Part shown: in pieces, positions 1 to 10,198 of the stretch
How the letters are laid out: every line of letters begins with the position of its first letter
How positions within the stretch are numbered: position 1 is the first letter of the stretch
DNA from: Choristocarpus tenellus KU-1152
Taxonomy: Eukaryota > Phaeophyceae
Reading direction: 5' to 3'
Assembly: GCA_964200185.2 (NCBI GenBank)
Contig: CAXNAD020000094.1
Location: forward strand, 1-30,024
Length of the DNA: 30,024 nucleotides
The notes under the pieces: model-generated
Database searches by the model: none
The model's input: only the letters and a program-made list of their open reading frames with translations
Told to the model about the DNA's origin: nothing
Translations under genes and position numbers: made by a program

Positions 1-627
1 GCCAAGCCCCACAAATGGACAAACAGGGAAAAATTCGTACCCTCTAAGATAGTTTCACTCCATGGAACCCTGTTTGACAAACATCCCCAATTATTGTTAA
101 GGCAAACAACAAGAATAATTGCTAAAGTGATCAGCAGACATGCTACAGTTCAGATTGAAAGTATGTTAGAGGGTACGAGTTTTGGTCTATTCTGTCCACT
201 TGAGGCTTGGCTTCCCATGGGTTCTTTAGGATATTTTACCTACTCCGAAATGTTCCGGAGCAGGTAAAATGTATACATTTTGAAAAGGATTGGAACAGGG
301 GTATTGACACTTCCTTACAACCACAATACCCATAATTACATCAACATCGCAACATTGGATTTTGGGCCCCAAACGGTCGGTTGGGGCTTTACCCTCTAAG
401 GTACTTTCACTCTCACCTACAAGTATAGACCTTAGAGCCGTAGATATACATTGGTGCTGTTTTTTTTCTGCAAGCAACTGTTGCAACCATGAACGGTACA
501 GAGGCTTCCTAATGCTCTGTCTATACCTCTGTGCTGTCCTCAAAAACGGTTCCAACCACTCCAATTCAGTACCCCAGTTAGTTCTGGTAGCACTTTACCA
601 GAAGGTCCACCGTTTTCATCATGCTGA
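1..627. other. No recognisable gene; short repeats
   Basis: I see no supported gene here. Open frames exist on both strands but none resembles a known family. A 23-bp motif beginning TACCCTCTAAG occurs at 38-60 and again, slightly diverged, at 390-412. Its first ten bases recur inverted at 166-175. An inverted repeat with 15-bp arms (233-247 and 256-270, one mismatch) could form a small hairpin. A motif like CTATACCTSTGTGCTGTCCTC recurs loosely near 443, 520 and 639. These could be remnants of decayed mobile DNA continuing from the broken gene at 628-1809. Confidence 0.4.
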
Positions 628-1809
628 TCATGCATTTCTATACCTGGGTGCTGTTTTCCTCCGCCTTTGGTCTAAGTCCATCCTTAGAGTCTGCAGGGCA
701 ACATTGCCTGCATGCCTTTTGACATCAAGCTCAATTGTAGCCTTCTGGTGCTCCTTGCGAAGGGAAAATTCATCCCTCTGTGTCGTCTCTTGGAGGGCCA
801 GCTTCCTTTCTTTCCTTGAGACTCTGCTCTGCCTCAATACTCCCTGGGGTTCAAATCTTCCTGTGCATGTATTTTGCCATGGCGTCTTCTAGATATAGGC
901 CAGCCCTGCCGCCAGAGCTACAAATGCTGCTTCCACTGTCCAAAGACCGGGAGACCTTTTTTGCACACTTGTTTCTACTCCCAGCAGTAGCCATGGCAGT
1001 GTCAATCACCCGTGGGGGGTAGTTCAGGCAAATGGTTTTGGTGACCAGGTGCTCGTTGACTGGCAAGCAATGCCAAAACTTCACGTATGGGATACAGTAC
1101 ACTCACGATCTGGGCACGAGCCTCTCTTTTATTTTCCTCATTGGCCAGTCCAGTCTCGTGGGCCCTCTTCTCCCCAGCAGCCACTGTCCTCTCCTCGTCA
1201 TTATCATTTAGAAGGCGCTGCAGTTCATCAGGTAGCCCATCCCGGTTGCCGCTGACCTATTCTCCGTCCTCCTTATATTTCTTGAACATTGTGGGCAGCT
1301 TCCTGTACTGACGGTTGCATGCCTTGCCGTTGATACTAGCCAGAGCGAAGGGAGGCTCGTCGATGATTGCTGTAGCAGCACCCTCCCACACATCACCTTG
1401 CTGCCCGTCGACAGTCAAGTGTGGCTTATCGTGTGCAACCTGTGCAAAACCACACAGGGGACAAGGAAGTGCGATATTTCATGACTTCTAGAGTTTGACT
1501 ACCATTGTGCAAGTTGACAGGTAAGTACTCCTCCTATTTTCTGCGACTTACTTGCTTCATGAGCTTGATCCACGCATCGATGTCCCATACCATAAGGTTC
1601 TTGCGGCCACGTTCCGCAGAACCAGTAGTGGGTGACCCCAAATCCCGACTGTTCTGGACAAGTGTCATCGGGGAAGGCAGGGAGTCTTCCTGTGGCATGG
1701 GACCTTGGAATCTGGGCACAGTTGACCCCGATGCTTCCACCTGCATGGCAGGTGCATTGTTCAAGCCTGGCCTGGCAAAGGCTGCACCGGCATAGTTCTT
1801 TGAGGCCAT
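628..1809 (-). pseudogene. Myb/SANT-like DNA-binding protein, probably transposon-associated, broken
   Basis: Two exons join cleanly on the minus strand. Exon A (1809-1552, 86 codons) starts at an ATG in good context (ACC ATG G) and ends CAA|GTAAGT. Exon B (1439-1107) follows an acceptor TTTTGCACAG and ends ATC|GTGAGT. The 112-bp intron is phase 0. Across the junction the protein has aromatic and charged spacing typical of Myb/SANT-like domains: VWDIDAWIKLM, then GKACNRQYRKLPTMFKKYKE, then LPDELQRLL. Downstream, 628-837 reads as a Lys/Arg/Glu/Gln-rich coiled-coil-like segment (RKERKLALQE...), common at the C-end of such proteins. Breaks: exon B has one in-frame TAG at 1257-1259, and the coiled-coil part lies in a different frame from the segment before it (about 851-1000). 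The family is inferred from pattern only; Myb/SANT-like proteins are often encoded by DNA transposons. No transposase from the same element was found. Confidence 0.5.
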
Positions 1810-2080
1810 GGTGTTGAGTACAGGAGAGGAATGTCCAGGGAAAGGGTCAAAATAGATGTAAGCTAACACGGGCTACGACAGACTGCTCTTTCATCACGAC
1901 GTGTCCACTAACCCCGCTGAAGATAGTTTGAATTTCCTGTCACCTTCGGGTGGTGTTTCTTGTTTTTTGCATTTTTTTTTTTTGGTAGTGAATTTCATTT
2001 TGCATACACTGATTTTCATGGTGGATTTTCTGATCGCCGTTGGGCAAAACACCATAATGATTTTCATTTGCGCACTCTAA
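1810..2080. other. No gene recognised
   Basis: AT-rich sequence with a T-run near 1972-1982. It lies directly upstream of the Myb/SANT-like start codon and could hold that gene's former promoter. No TATA box or other site is convincing. Confidence 0.3.
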
Positions 2081-2185
2081 TATATAATCTGGGGGTAGAG
2101 CTAAACTGGAAATATATGGAAACACATAACTGGCTCTACCTTTCCTAGCCCACTCCACCCGTGGTGCCCATGGTGTGTCAGCAAC
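2081..2185 (-). repeat. 105-bp dispersed coding-type repeat, copy A
   Basis: This segment aligns without gaps over 105 bp to 5056-5160, with 19 mismatches (about 82% identity), in the same orientation. Read on the minus strand, both copies give the same peptide pattern, including KGR(A/V)SYVFPY followed by LPPxY. This copy is open and lies in a 107-codon open frame (2263-1940). Many differences are silent or conservative, which suggests both descend from a protein-coding sequence, probably a mobile-element protein. I do not recognise the family. It also contains a short inverted pair, GGTAGAG at its start and CTCTACC in its middle. Confidence 0.6.
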
Positions 2186-2929
2186 GAGCCAGATTAAACC
2201 AGAGGTGCCCAGATTTTGGTCTTTTTGTATTTGAAGCCTGTCAATTTTTTGCAATTCACCCACATTTCTACGGATGAAGTGCTAAGTTTGACTTGAGTGT
2301 TTGTTTCTCCAGTATTTGAAATTCTTTCGAGACAATTCATAAAATATCCTGTATACATTTGTGAAAAAAAGGTCAAATTTTATGCATCTCGGTCAGTATC
2401 CCCAAAATGCAGCTCTGGTTACCTCTTGTTTACTTTGACTCAACATTATCCACGAGCACTCTACTTGCTGCGCAGATACTATACACCCTCAAATCGTAAC
2501 TTCCTAAAAACAAGAGAAAAACTTCTACTAGCACCCTAAAACAATGCTACGGCCAATACACCCCTAACATTCATGTTGATGTTGGGTCTGTATAGGTCCT
2601 AGAAATCAGCCATTGATCTACTACTGTCCTCCGTTCGGAATGAAATGTAACATAACTTTTGTAGCCCTGATGAAGAAGCAAGGTTTTTTTGAAATGTTCA
2701 TATTTTATGGGTGTATTGTGCAGACACTAAAAGGTTGCCCAACAAAATTCCAAGCAAAATGGGGTAGCCTCTATGTATCTATGATTCCGTCCCTGAAGCT
2801 CTCCAAAACTCAATTCCAGCAGTGTTTTGCAGCAAGCACGAGGGCATTTAGGTGGAGCTTGCATGCATTCTCAGTCTTTTCCTTGCTAAGATGGGGGAAT
2901 TCTGAAGATATTGTCGACCTTGGACTACA

Positions 2930-3322
2930 ACACTTCACCATAGACTGCAGGGGTACACATTGAATGCCTACATTGTGGCCATCACCAGCTCCTCTGTGTT
3001 GGTCACCCCCATATCTTCCTTCAGTTGCAGGATGGAATGAAAGAATCCCAGGTCGTTGACATTTAGGGCAGGTGAGTTGGCTGGCTAGGTCTCTATGACA
3101 TTATTATTCCATGCCGTTTTCTCGATTGCCTCCATGATCCATCTGTGGCTTTGCCCTGTCCTACTGCATGAAGATGATGTGTCCTTCCGACCTAGGCATG
3201 TGGCCTTTGATTGCCGGGATGGCACCCTTGATCATGAGCTTCTTAGACCTCTCTCCGTCCTCCATGGCTGGCATTAGCACCTTGGTGCCCTTTGAGTGGT
3301 GTTTGCTGTATCCACCCGACAT
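2930..3322 (-). pseudogene. Mariner-like transposase fragment (plant/protist DDD type), C-terminal half
   Basis: On the minus strand the sequence reads as the catalytic core of a Tc1/mariner-superfamily transposase. GAIPAIKGHMPRSE followed by IIFMQ*DRAKPQ (about 3215-3145) corresponds to the conserved stretch around the second catalytic Asp. LNVNDLGFFHSILQLK (about 3066-3019) corresponds to the third-Asp motif LNVLDLGFF, typical of the plant-type DD39D mariner group. After it comes TEELVMATM*AFNVYP, the usual helical C-end. Breaks: TAG at 3161-3163 in place of the conserved Gln, a frame change between the two motifs, and a further stop near the C-end. The N-terminal part, including the first Asp, is missing; a tandem repeat and an N gap lie immediately upstream. 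No terminal inverted repeats were found around it. The family assignment is fairly firm and the copy is clearly dead. Confidence 0.7.
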
Positions 3323-3326
3323 ATGC

Positions 3327-3438
3327 AACCAAATCACCCAAAAATCGCGACATGAAAAAATTTACCCCAAGTGGACAGCCGCCACCCCCCCCCCCCAGAG
3401 GCTTTTAGCCGCAAAACAGATAGGAACAACCCACACGA
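3327..3438. repeat. Tandem repeat unit 1 beside assembly gap
   Basis: This 112-bp unit starts AACCAAATCACCCAAAAATC and is repeated at 3449-3559 with a few substitutions. It includes a run of 12 C (3385-3396). The unit ends exactly at the 10-N gap. Confidence 0.85.
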
Positions 3439-3448
3439 NNNNNNNNNN
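3439..3448. other. Assembly gap (10 N)
   Basis: Ten undetermined bases lie exactly between two copies of a tandem repeat. The true length is unknown and further repeat units may be missing. Confidence 0.98.
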
Positions 3449-3559
3449 AACCAAACCACCCAAAAATCGCGCCATGAAAAAATTTACCCCAAGTGGACAG
3501 CCGCCACCCCCCCCCCCAGATACTTTGAGCCACAAGACAAATGGGAACAACTCACATTA
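3449..3559. repeat. Tandem repeat unit 2
   Basis: Second copy of the unit at 3327-3438, beginning AACCAAACCACCCAAAAATC and containing 11 C (3507-3517). The copies have diverged by point changes, so this is not a simple assembly duplication. Confidence 0.85.
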
Positions 3560-3789
3560 ACCAAGATGCAAAAACAACAAATAAGTGGCAAGACATTCAC
3601 AAGGCGAAACGTTCTACGTTGCTGAAATAAGAGGTTCTAATATATCCTTCAAACCATTCCAACCTTGAGATGATGACTTCCACCTCCTGCAATTCAGATT
3701 CATGTAGGGGAGGAAGAGTTTCCCTGTGTAGCCCCCCCCCCCTGTCACAAACCTTCTTGTCCTAACCCTGGGCCAAACATTTAGGGGGC

Positions 3790-4330
3790 ACTCACTCTCA
3801 TCATGACCCATCCCTGTGTGCCTGTTGCACCTTTTTTGCTGCCGTTCTCCCCCAGTCTGGTGGGTGCACTTGCGTGCCTAGCCCGATCAAGGTCAGGACA
3901 GTTATACCTTGTGTGACCACCTTGGCTGCGCAAGAAACAAAATGCACGACCCCTTCCTTACCCCTTCCTACCAGCGGCCTAAATTCCTGTACCTGCGACC
4001 GGAGCATGTTCGTTTGGTCTGTTTCCTGATGATTTTGATATGACAGCGGCCTACAAGTCTTTGGACCTGGCCACAATTATGTCTTCTACTTGTTTGATGG
4101 TCTTAATCTCGCTGAAACCAATGAACCTCTTTAACTGGGAGTAGTTCTCTCTCGGCTTGTTGAGGATAGTGACCACCTTGGTCTCCTCGCTAATTACCTC
4201 GCCCATTGATTCTAGTCTAGTGTCTAACCAGGATAACTCAGTGATCCATGGCAAAGGGTCCTTTCTCTCATCAAGAGATAGGTAATCCAGTTCCTATTGC
4301 ACACGTCTTGCATAAATGTGGCATAAAGCA
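3790..4330 (-). pseudogene. Retrotransposon Gag-like fragment with damaged zinc knuckle
   Basis: Minus-strand reading gives a segment resembling copia-type Gag: SWLDTRLESMGEVISEET, then TILNKPRENYSQLKRF, then IKTIKQVEDIIVARSKDL (4240-4051). It matches the usual helical layout in which a short loop follows 'I(L)..LP..Y..L'. In the same frame, after three stops, a CCHC-type knuckle lies at 3939-3898: C-F-L-R-S-Q-G-G-H-T-R-Y-N-C. The spacing is CX2-X-X4HX4C, but the second Cys is replaced by Arg (CGC, one base from TGC). Upstream (4330-4250) the frame continues as ELDYLSLDERKDPLPW after another stop. No protease, integrase, reverse transcriptase or LTRs were seen, so this is an isolated relic. 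The Gag assignment is inference from pattern, helped by finding the knuckle in the same frame and order. Confidence 0.5.
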
Positions 4331-5055
4331 TGTGCCACCCTGAACTTGGGGAACCTGGTGCAATGAATGCATGGAGAACTCAATCCTCAGCATGATATGC
4401 AGCAGTTATCAACTTTCTTGGCCTTTCCAGTCATGATCTGGAGGTCTTTGTCATCCATACAGACAGGTATCACAACTGGAAAGGTTGGCATTGATCCTCC
4501 TACTGTTATGATCTAGTATCTCCTCAGTCACTCTGTGCAGAACTTGTTGTACTCACTGCTGGAAGTGCCTGCCTCAGGTCCATGTTCATCACTCAGTCTG
4601 ATCCCCAGAGATGTCATTGGGATCATAAAGAGTGAGCTTGCATTGGTGACTTGAGCTCTAACTACAAAAGCGAAAGTCCTCACCCACCTTCGAGTGAAGG
4701 CTGGATGATTGGTTACTTTGGTGCTGCTGCTGGTGGGTATCTCATACACACTGCTATAAGTCAACACCTGCCTTGTCACTCAGCACGTCCCTGGAATGAT
4801 AGGTTTGATGAAGTATTCCACACTAAACCCATGATTAAGATCATCAATCATGTGCCTTGGTGTGAAGATACAATATCTGTATTAAAAGGGGCTTGTGGTG
4901 TCGATTCCATTGACTGAAGTAGTTGGGGTAAGACAGGTGTAGACTACTATGTAGGTTTTGCAATGTCCACATGGAGATCCAGAAAAGAATAGTATCACTT
5001 GATCACAAGTACTGTATGATACATCAACAGATAATCTAATACCAGGTTCCTAAAA
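4331..5055. other. Unassigned stretch, possibly more decayed retroelement
   Basis: The minus-strand frame 4779-4528 is open for 83 codons and lies directly upstream of the Gag-like relic, so it might be its N-terminal part. I cannot match it to a family. No splice-bounded exons, RNA genes or clear repeats were found. Confidence 0.25.
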
Positions 5056-5160
5056 TACATAATTGGGGGGTAGAGGTAAACCGGAAACATATGGAAAAAC
5101 GTAACTGACTCTACCTTTACTAACCCACTCCACCAGTGATGTCTACAGTGTATCAGCAGC
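5056..5160 (-). repeat. 105-bp dispersed coding-type repeat, copy B
   Basis: Ungapped partner of 2081-2185 (19 differences in 105 bp). The same minus-strand frame gives LVEWVSKGRVSYVFPY followed by LPLPPNY, but a TGG in copy A is TAG here, so the peptide is interrupted. Same orientation, 2,975 bp apart. The two copies flank the mariner and Gag relics and could be coincidental family members or remnants of one larger element. Confidence 0.6.
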
Positions 5161-6609
5161 ACTTTCCACGAACACTTCTTTGTTGATACTAAGAAAAATG
5201 TATGGAGAGTGAAAGTATCTTAGATGTATCCTACTGTCTTAGTCCCCACCCATCCTTCCATGAGAATGAAATTTTGTCTTTGGGAGGAGTCTACTGCACC
5301 ACATGTGTAGTTTCTCCCAGAAAGTGTACTGACCTGTCCTTAAAGCTTTCTTTGAGTATATTTCATGATGAAGGTAGTCCCAATTGAACTCTCTGTCATT
5401 AGTAGTTGAACCTTAATAAGTTTACTGAAGGACTCTACTTCATTGGTGATCTGTTTCAGGATTGACTCCTCAAACAATTAAGAGGTGGGTAGGTTTGGAC
5501 CCTTTTGCATTCTAAGTCATCTTACCATGTGCAAGTACAATCTACTGCATTGTGTTATGTGCGCAATAGTCGACGCAAAATTGACCTTCCCCTTTCGACA
5601 CACAAAGAGACTTCACAATTAAGAAAAGGCTCTCTCCAATTGTACAAAATGACATCTTTTTGCCCGTTTTTGGGATCTTTAAAATGCAACCCTGCCTACC
5701 TCTCGATTGGTTTGGCTCTCCTTCACTGTCAATCCCAATCAAAAGGTATCTCTCTTCCCAAGACCTCCCCCGAAAATATCTGGGAAATTAATTTTGGTTT
5801 GGAACTATAATCCAGAAATCCTACCTCGCATTTTGTGTATCACAACCACCACTCCTATGTAAAAACATAAAGTATTTATCGTACTCTTCCATCAATAAAA
5901 ATGTGCACATAAATATTAATAGTACCACTCACACATCTATGGAAGATGTACCACATTTGTATGTACCAGTCTCCTATCTGCGAAAGGTATACAAAAGGGT
6001 CTCCAATACAAACACATAGATTTGAATCCCACCGCAATTATTTTGTGAGCACAAGTTGTAAAGATCACCGTGTGTTGATTTGTCAACATTTCATCAAATT
6101 GTCGGAAGATACTGTCCCACACCACTCCCAGAAAAAGTAAGAATGGGTACCAACTGTTTAGATCTACAAATCAAAGAGTGAACTCCTAAATGATCTGTAA
6201 GGATATGCCTCAAAATGTGAAACTCCGATTTATGACTGCAGATGTCACTGATTTGTAGAAAAAATATTTGTACGTCACAAACCTGATCTCATTTGTCCAA
6301 CGTGTAGAATGTTACTAAGTTCATCCGTGATATTGCTTCATCACATAAAGAAGATACAAGATTTGACACAGCACACAACATAAACCTACAGCCACAACTA
6401 ATCATATCAAAGCTTGTTTATTAAATACCACATTGAGCCATGTCCAAACATACCCTAGTGTTCAATCTCGACACTGCATACTAGAAGAGAAAAAATGCGT
6501 ATGAAGTATTATTGATTGGGAGATATTGAAATAGTAGGCAGTACTAGTAGTTATTTGCACATGACTGTTAAGAGAAAAGAGGCACATTCCGTAGGAAGAA
6601 ACTAACTTC
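5161..6609. other. Gene-free AT-rich stretch
   Basis: Frames of 60-100 codons occur on both strands, but none has recognisable motifs or splice-bounded structure. A Pol III B-box-like string (GATTTGAATCC, starting 6019) has no convincing A box at the right distance. Confidence 0.4.
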
Positions 6610-7194
6610 CAGTACTGTGCAAAAATTTTAGTACAAACACAAAATTGGAGTTCCAGACAGGACAACGATCCGAAGCATATGGCGAAGAACCTTGCCTATT
6701 TGAAAGGTGACCGGTGGCCTGCGACCTTGATAGAATGACCTGCACAGTCGCCTGATTTAAATCCCATTGAGAACCTATGGCACAATCTAGACTTGCAAGT
6801 TCGAAAGAGGTCCAGAAAACCGAAAAATTTGGATGAATTGTTCGATGCACTACGAGAAGAGTGGGAAAACATAAATATGGAATATCTCAAGAATCTAGGC
6901 GCACTCTTATGCCAAAAAGATGAAGAAATGTCGTGAACGCTATAGGATATTGGACCAAGTTTTAGACAGAAGACGAAGAACTGCTTTAAATATGGTTATA
7001 GTCAGCTTATGGCGAAATGTAAAAATCGGTTTTTGCAAAATTCACAGTATAATAGGAAGAAATAAAGTGATTTCTTCTATAACAATTTAGGAGGTCCTTA
7101 TTAGACATAATAACGATAAGCATGGCAAAATTTCCCGTAGGAACGCACAGAAAAGTCAAATTCACGTTTGTACTAAACTTTTTGCACAGTACTG
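6610..7194 (+). mobile_element. Tc1-like DNA transposon, internally deleted and decayed
   Basis: The ends are inverted repeats. The left end begins CAGTACTGTGCAAAAATTTT (from 6610). The right end, read inverted from 7194, begins CAGTACTGTGCAAAAAGTTT. Similarity continues through TAGTACAAAC, giving about 30-bp ends with a few mismatches. This matches the CAGTACTGTGCAAAA-type terminus typical of Tc1-like elements. The right end abuts TA (7195-7196), the expected target duplication; the left flank is no longer TA. At about 585 bp it is far shorter than an autonomous element of 1.3-1.6 kb. Only the C-terminal third of the transposase remains inside. Confidence 0.82.
6656..6960 (+). pseudogene. 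Tc1-like transposase, C-terminal remnant
   Basis: Plus-strand reading begins at QDNDPKHMAK (second catalytic Asp motif), then PAQSPDLNPIENLW (third catalytic residue, the Glu of DD34E), then KPKNLDELFDALREEWENI and YLKNL. All are characteristic of Tc1 transposases. Breaks: TGA at 6736-6738 where the family has Trp just before PAQSP, and a frameshift after YLKNL (the conserved MPKR is found in another frame near 6910). The N-terminal paired-type DNA-binding domain and first Asp were removed by the internal deletion, so the copy cannot encode an active enzyme. Confidence 0.85.
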
Positions 7195-10116
7195 TAGGTT
7201 GTTTCACAACTCCCAAGATTTTGAAAGGAGCAATACATCTGACTGACTGACACAATGAGATAAAATATATGCCTTGAGCAAGATGTACAAATGGGCATGT
7301 GCTTTTTTGTTTAGTGATATTGTATTACATTGGAAGGAATTGCTAAGGTTGACCTATCTTATCTTAGAAGGTTCAAATATACACTTCTGAGTATTAAGAG
7401 CTGAAACTTTCTGCCTTACAGGCCATTTCTATGACTGAACTTGAGTTAACCACCTCTTACAACAGTGAACGTAGAAGAGGATACAAGTGTTCGCACACAT
7501 AGCGACCCCAAATACTCGATGGCCCCCCCCTCAAAGATGGGCTTTCTTGGTATTTCCTAAATTCAATTACATCCTTGCTAAGAAGATCGTAACATTATAC
7601 CACCCTGTCAAGCTCCAATTTCTTACCTACCACAAATTGGGAATTTGCTGGTTACAAAAGGAGAATGTAGATGCAATACTTTAGACAAGTATCTGGCCCA
7701 AGTTAAACTAGTTTTAAACACTCTGCACATTAAGATCGTAATCAGGTATCACCACTTTCCAACCAAAAACACAATGAAGCTGCAAGGAGAAGCACATAGG
7801 TGCTCTGTTCCCTGTCCAAGCACACTCTAGGCATCACCCTTCTTACACAACACATCACAACAACAAGAAAGCGTACCGCAGTCCCAAGGTTACCTTGTTT
7901 ATCAATGGCTGGTGACTGAACTGAAAACAGCACTCTGCCAGGCTATCAGTTTTAAGCTAAACAAGAGGCGATAGAGAAAAGTTAGGTTCTTTGAAATGGG
8001 TTGCAGTGATACGAGAGGTGAATGGTGCCGTCCCTGAGGAAAAACCTATACTTTTAGCAAACTCCTAACCTTGACTTGCTGTTTGTCTGTAACAAAGTAC
8101 TACAATATTGTACAATTACGTCAATGGAAAAAACTCAAGTTAGATCTCTTCAAGGATATATTTACTCAAACAAAAAAAAACATGCTAGTCTGGCCGAGGG
8201 TGACACCAAGGCTTGTTCTATTTTTTTTTGTAAACAATGACTTCTTGACGGCAAGGTTGTCTTGATATTTAGAATAAGAGCTGAAAGGGGTAAAACTCTT
8301 GAAATATTCAGTGATATAAAAAACTTGTTCGTCTCTGTTCTCAGAAAATATATCAGTGTATTTTTTCAAAGAGCACTCCAGTGGTACGTTACTACCTCTT
8401 TTAAACAAACACTTCTGCTATCTGCCCTCAAAAGCAAGCACAATTGAACCATGTACCCCTTATGTCTTCGTTTAAGGGTTGCTCAGATTATATGCGCTGC
8501 CACTCCCTATCCTTGCTTACAACCCGGACAACATAAAACAGAGCTTGCGTATGCAATCAAAAAACATTTGAAGCCTCGTCTTTTTTTATCAACCACTCCT
8601 CTCACCTTCCTCTCCCTGACTTTTGGCACCACATGTAACCAAGTGCCTCGATTATCTATCCAATTGGTGAATCAAAGTTCCTGCTTGGACTAGAGACAGA
8701 CAAGCAAGCTTGGCCAACTATATACAGGTTGAAGGGGTGTTTATGAGGTTATTGAACTATAGTGAGAGCAAATCTACCTTGGTTTTACCATGTGAATGTG
8801 CTCTAGTGTCCCAGAGAAAAGATGCAGAGCGGGTCATTAGAAAAACACATAAATATGTTCTTCAACATTGTATTCTTGGCTATATAATGAATAAACAAAA
8901 TTCACTGTAAATTCAGCACACAAAGAAATAGCTTACGACTCGCAAAAATGTAGATCAAAATTCATACTTCATACCGTAAGGTTGGTACCACCACTAGGAT
9001 GAACAACTCAAACAACCGAGTATATATTGCTGTGTTTGTAATTGATTCTATACAACCTTCACACTTTTTATTTTACTTGGATTTGTGTTTCTGAATATGG
9101 TATTGTTGAGACAATAACCTGAAAGAGGATCCCTCTACACCACCTGACAACATTCAGAATATTCAACATCTCTTGCACTACTGTGTCATTCTAATCAATT
9201 CTTTCCCATATTCATATTCCATATCCTATGGTGTTAGTCTAAGGCTACGAAACTGTATTAAGATAAAGTGTTGATTAAGTCAATACGTACACCAGTTACA
9301 TCTTGCAATCTTGAACAAAAGTCAAAATGACAAAATTGCTTGGTGTTCTTACATTTAGTCTGCATATTGCTCAGTCGAAACGACTGGATTTTTTCTAATG
9401 TTTTCGCAATATTTTGCTTGCAGGGGAAAGCTGCAGAGACCTTGGTGTACCATCACTTCGTTTGGGAATGGAGGTGTCCTGTCCAAAACAGGTTACAGTG
9501 AATAATATATTTTTTCATTTTTCCTTAACTGTGTTTTAACAAGGAATCCAATTGTCTAAAGCAATAGTTACAACAAAATGTTTCAGTTCCACAAGTCTCT
9601 CAACATTTAGTAGGATTTCGGCTAAAAGGTTCATAGATCCTAACGAACCATTGTTGATATCATTGATATTAACCACACATAATAGCGCCCCATTTGATAA
9701 CTAAGACTCTAGGATGCATGTAATCAACTGAGTTATGTCTGAGCGATAAGAATGTAACAGTGAAGAGGGTTTCAAACCCTTTTCCATATGTTGGACCTTT
9801 TGCATCTGTTTCTGATGTGGTCTGATGTGAGAGTTACTGACGTAGATCAAGAGAAATGATTACGAAAGATCAGATACACACTATCATCCTTAAAAAAAAA
9901 TTCCCTCTGACCTTTGTGTACCGACATTACATAAGTCAATTCCGTTTGAAGATACATTATTCTCATTTTCAGCACTCTTACGGCTGTACTGTACACAGAG
10001 GTATCGATCCTCCTAATTCTGTTAAGTTTATAACACAATCTACAGATAGTGTAACTACCATTTTAAGGAGGAATTATGTGAGACCTTAAGAGGTATTATC
10101 AAGTATAGCTCAATCA
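7195..10116. other. Gene-free stretch
   Basis: Nothing supportable was found: short frames without motifs, scattered A/T and C runs (for example 8 C at 7523-7530), no exon-like segments with splice sites and no RNA gene. Possible further decayed repeats cannot be named. Confidence 0.4.
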
Positions 10117-10198
10117 ACACCCATGGTATAGAGGTTTAGGTGCACTGTACGCTGGCTGGTAACGAGACCATCCCAGCATGGATTTGAAACCAACATGC
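10117..10198 (+). repeat. tRNA-like sequence, candidate SINE head or tRNA pseudogene
   Basis: An A-box-like string TGGTATAGAGG (10124-10134, ten of eleven positions of TRGCNNAGNGG) lies 57 bp upstream of a B-box-like string GATTTGAAACC (10181-10191, nine of eleven positions of GGTTCGAAACC). This is the spacing found in tRNA-derived Pol III promoters. A small TGGT/ACCA hairpin lies between them where an anticodon arm would be. No good acceptor stem forms, so this is not a functional tRNA. A tRNA-derived SINE is the best reading; no second copy was found in the window. Confidence 0.4.

Noticed and set aside
362-892. Long plus-strand open frame of 176 codons
   Set aside because: It overlaps the minus-strand coiled-coil and Myb/SANT relic region, has biased hydrophobic/Cys composition, and shows no motif; probably a shadow frame.
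2081-5160. The 105-bp repeats as LTRs of one retroelement
   Set aside because: They lack TG...CA ends, are short, share a coding frame, and the interior holds unrelated relics.
6019-6029. B-box-like GATTTGAATCC as a second SINE or tRNA
   Set aside because: No A box at proper spacing and no tRNA-like fold.
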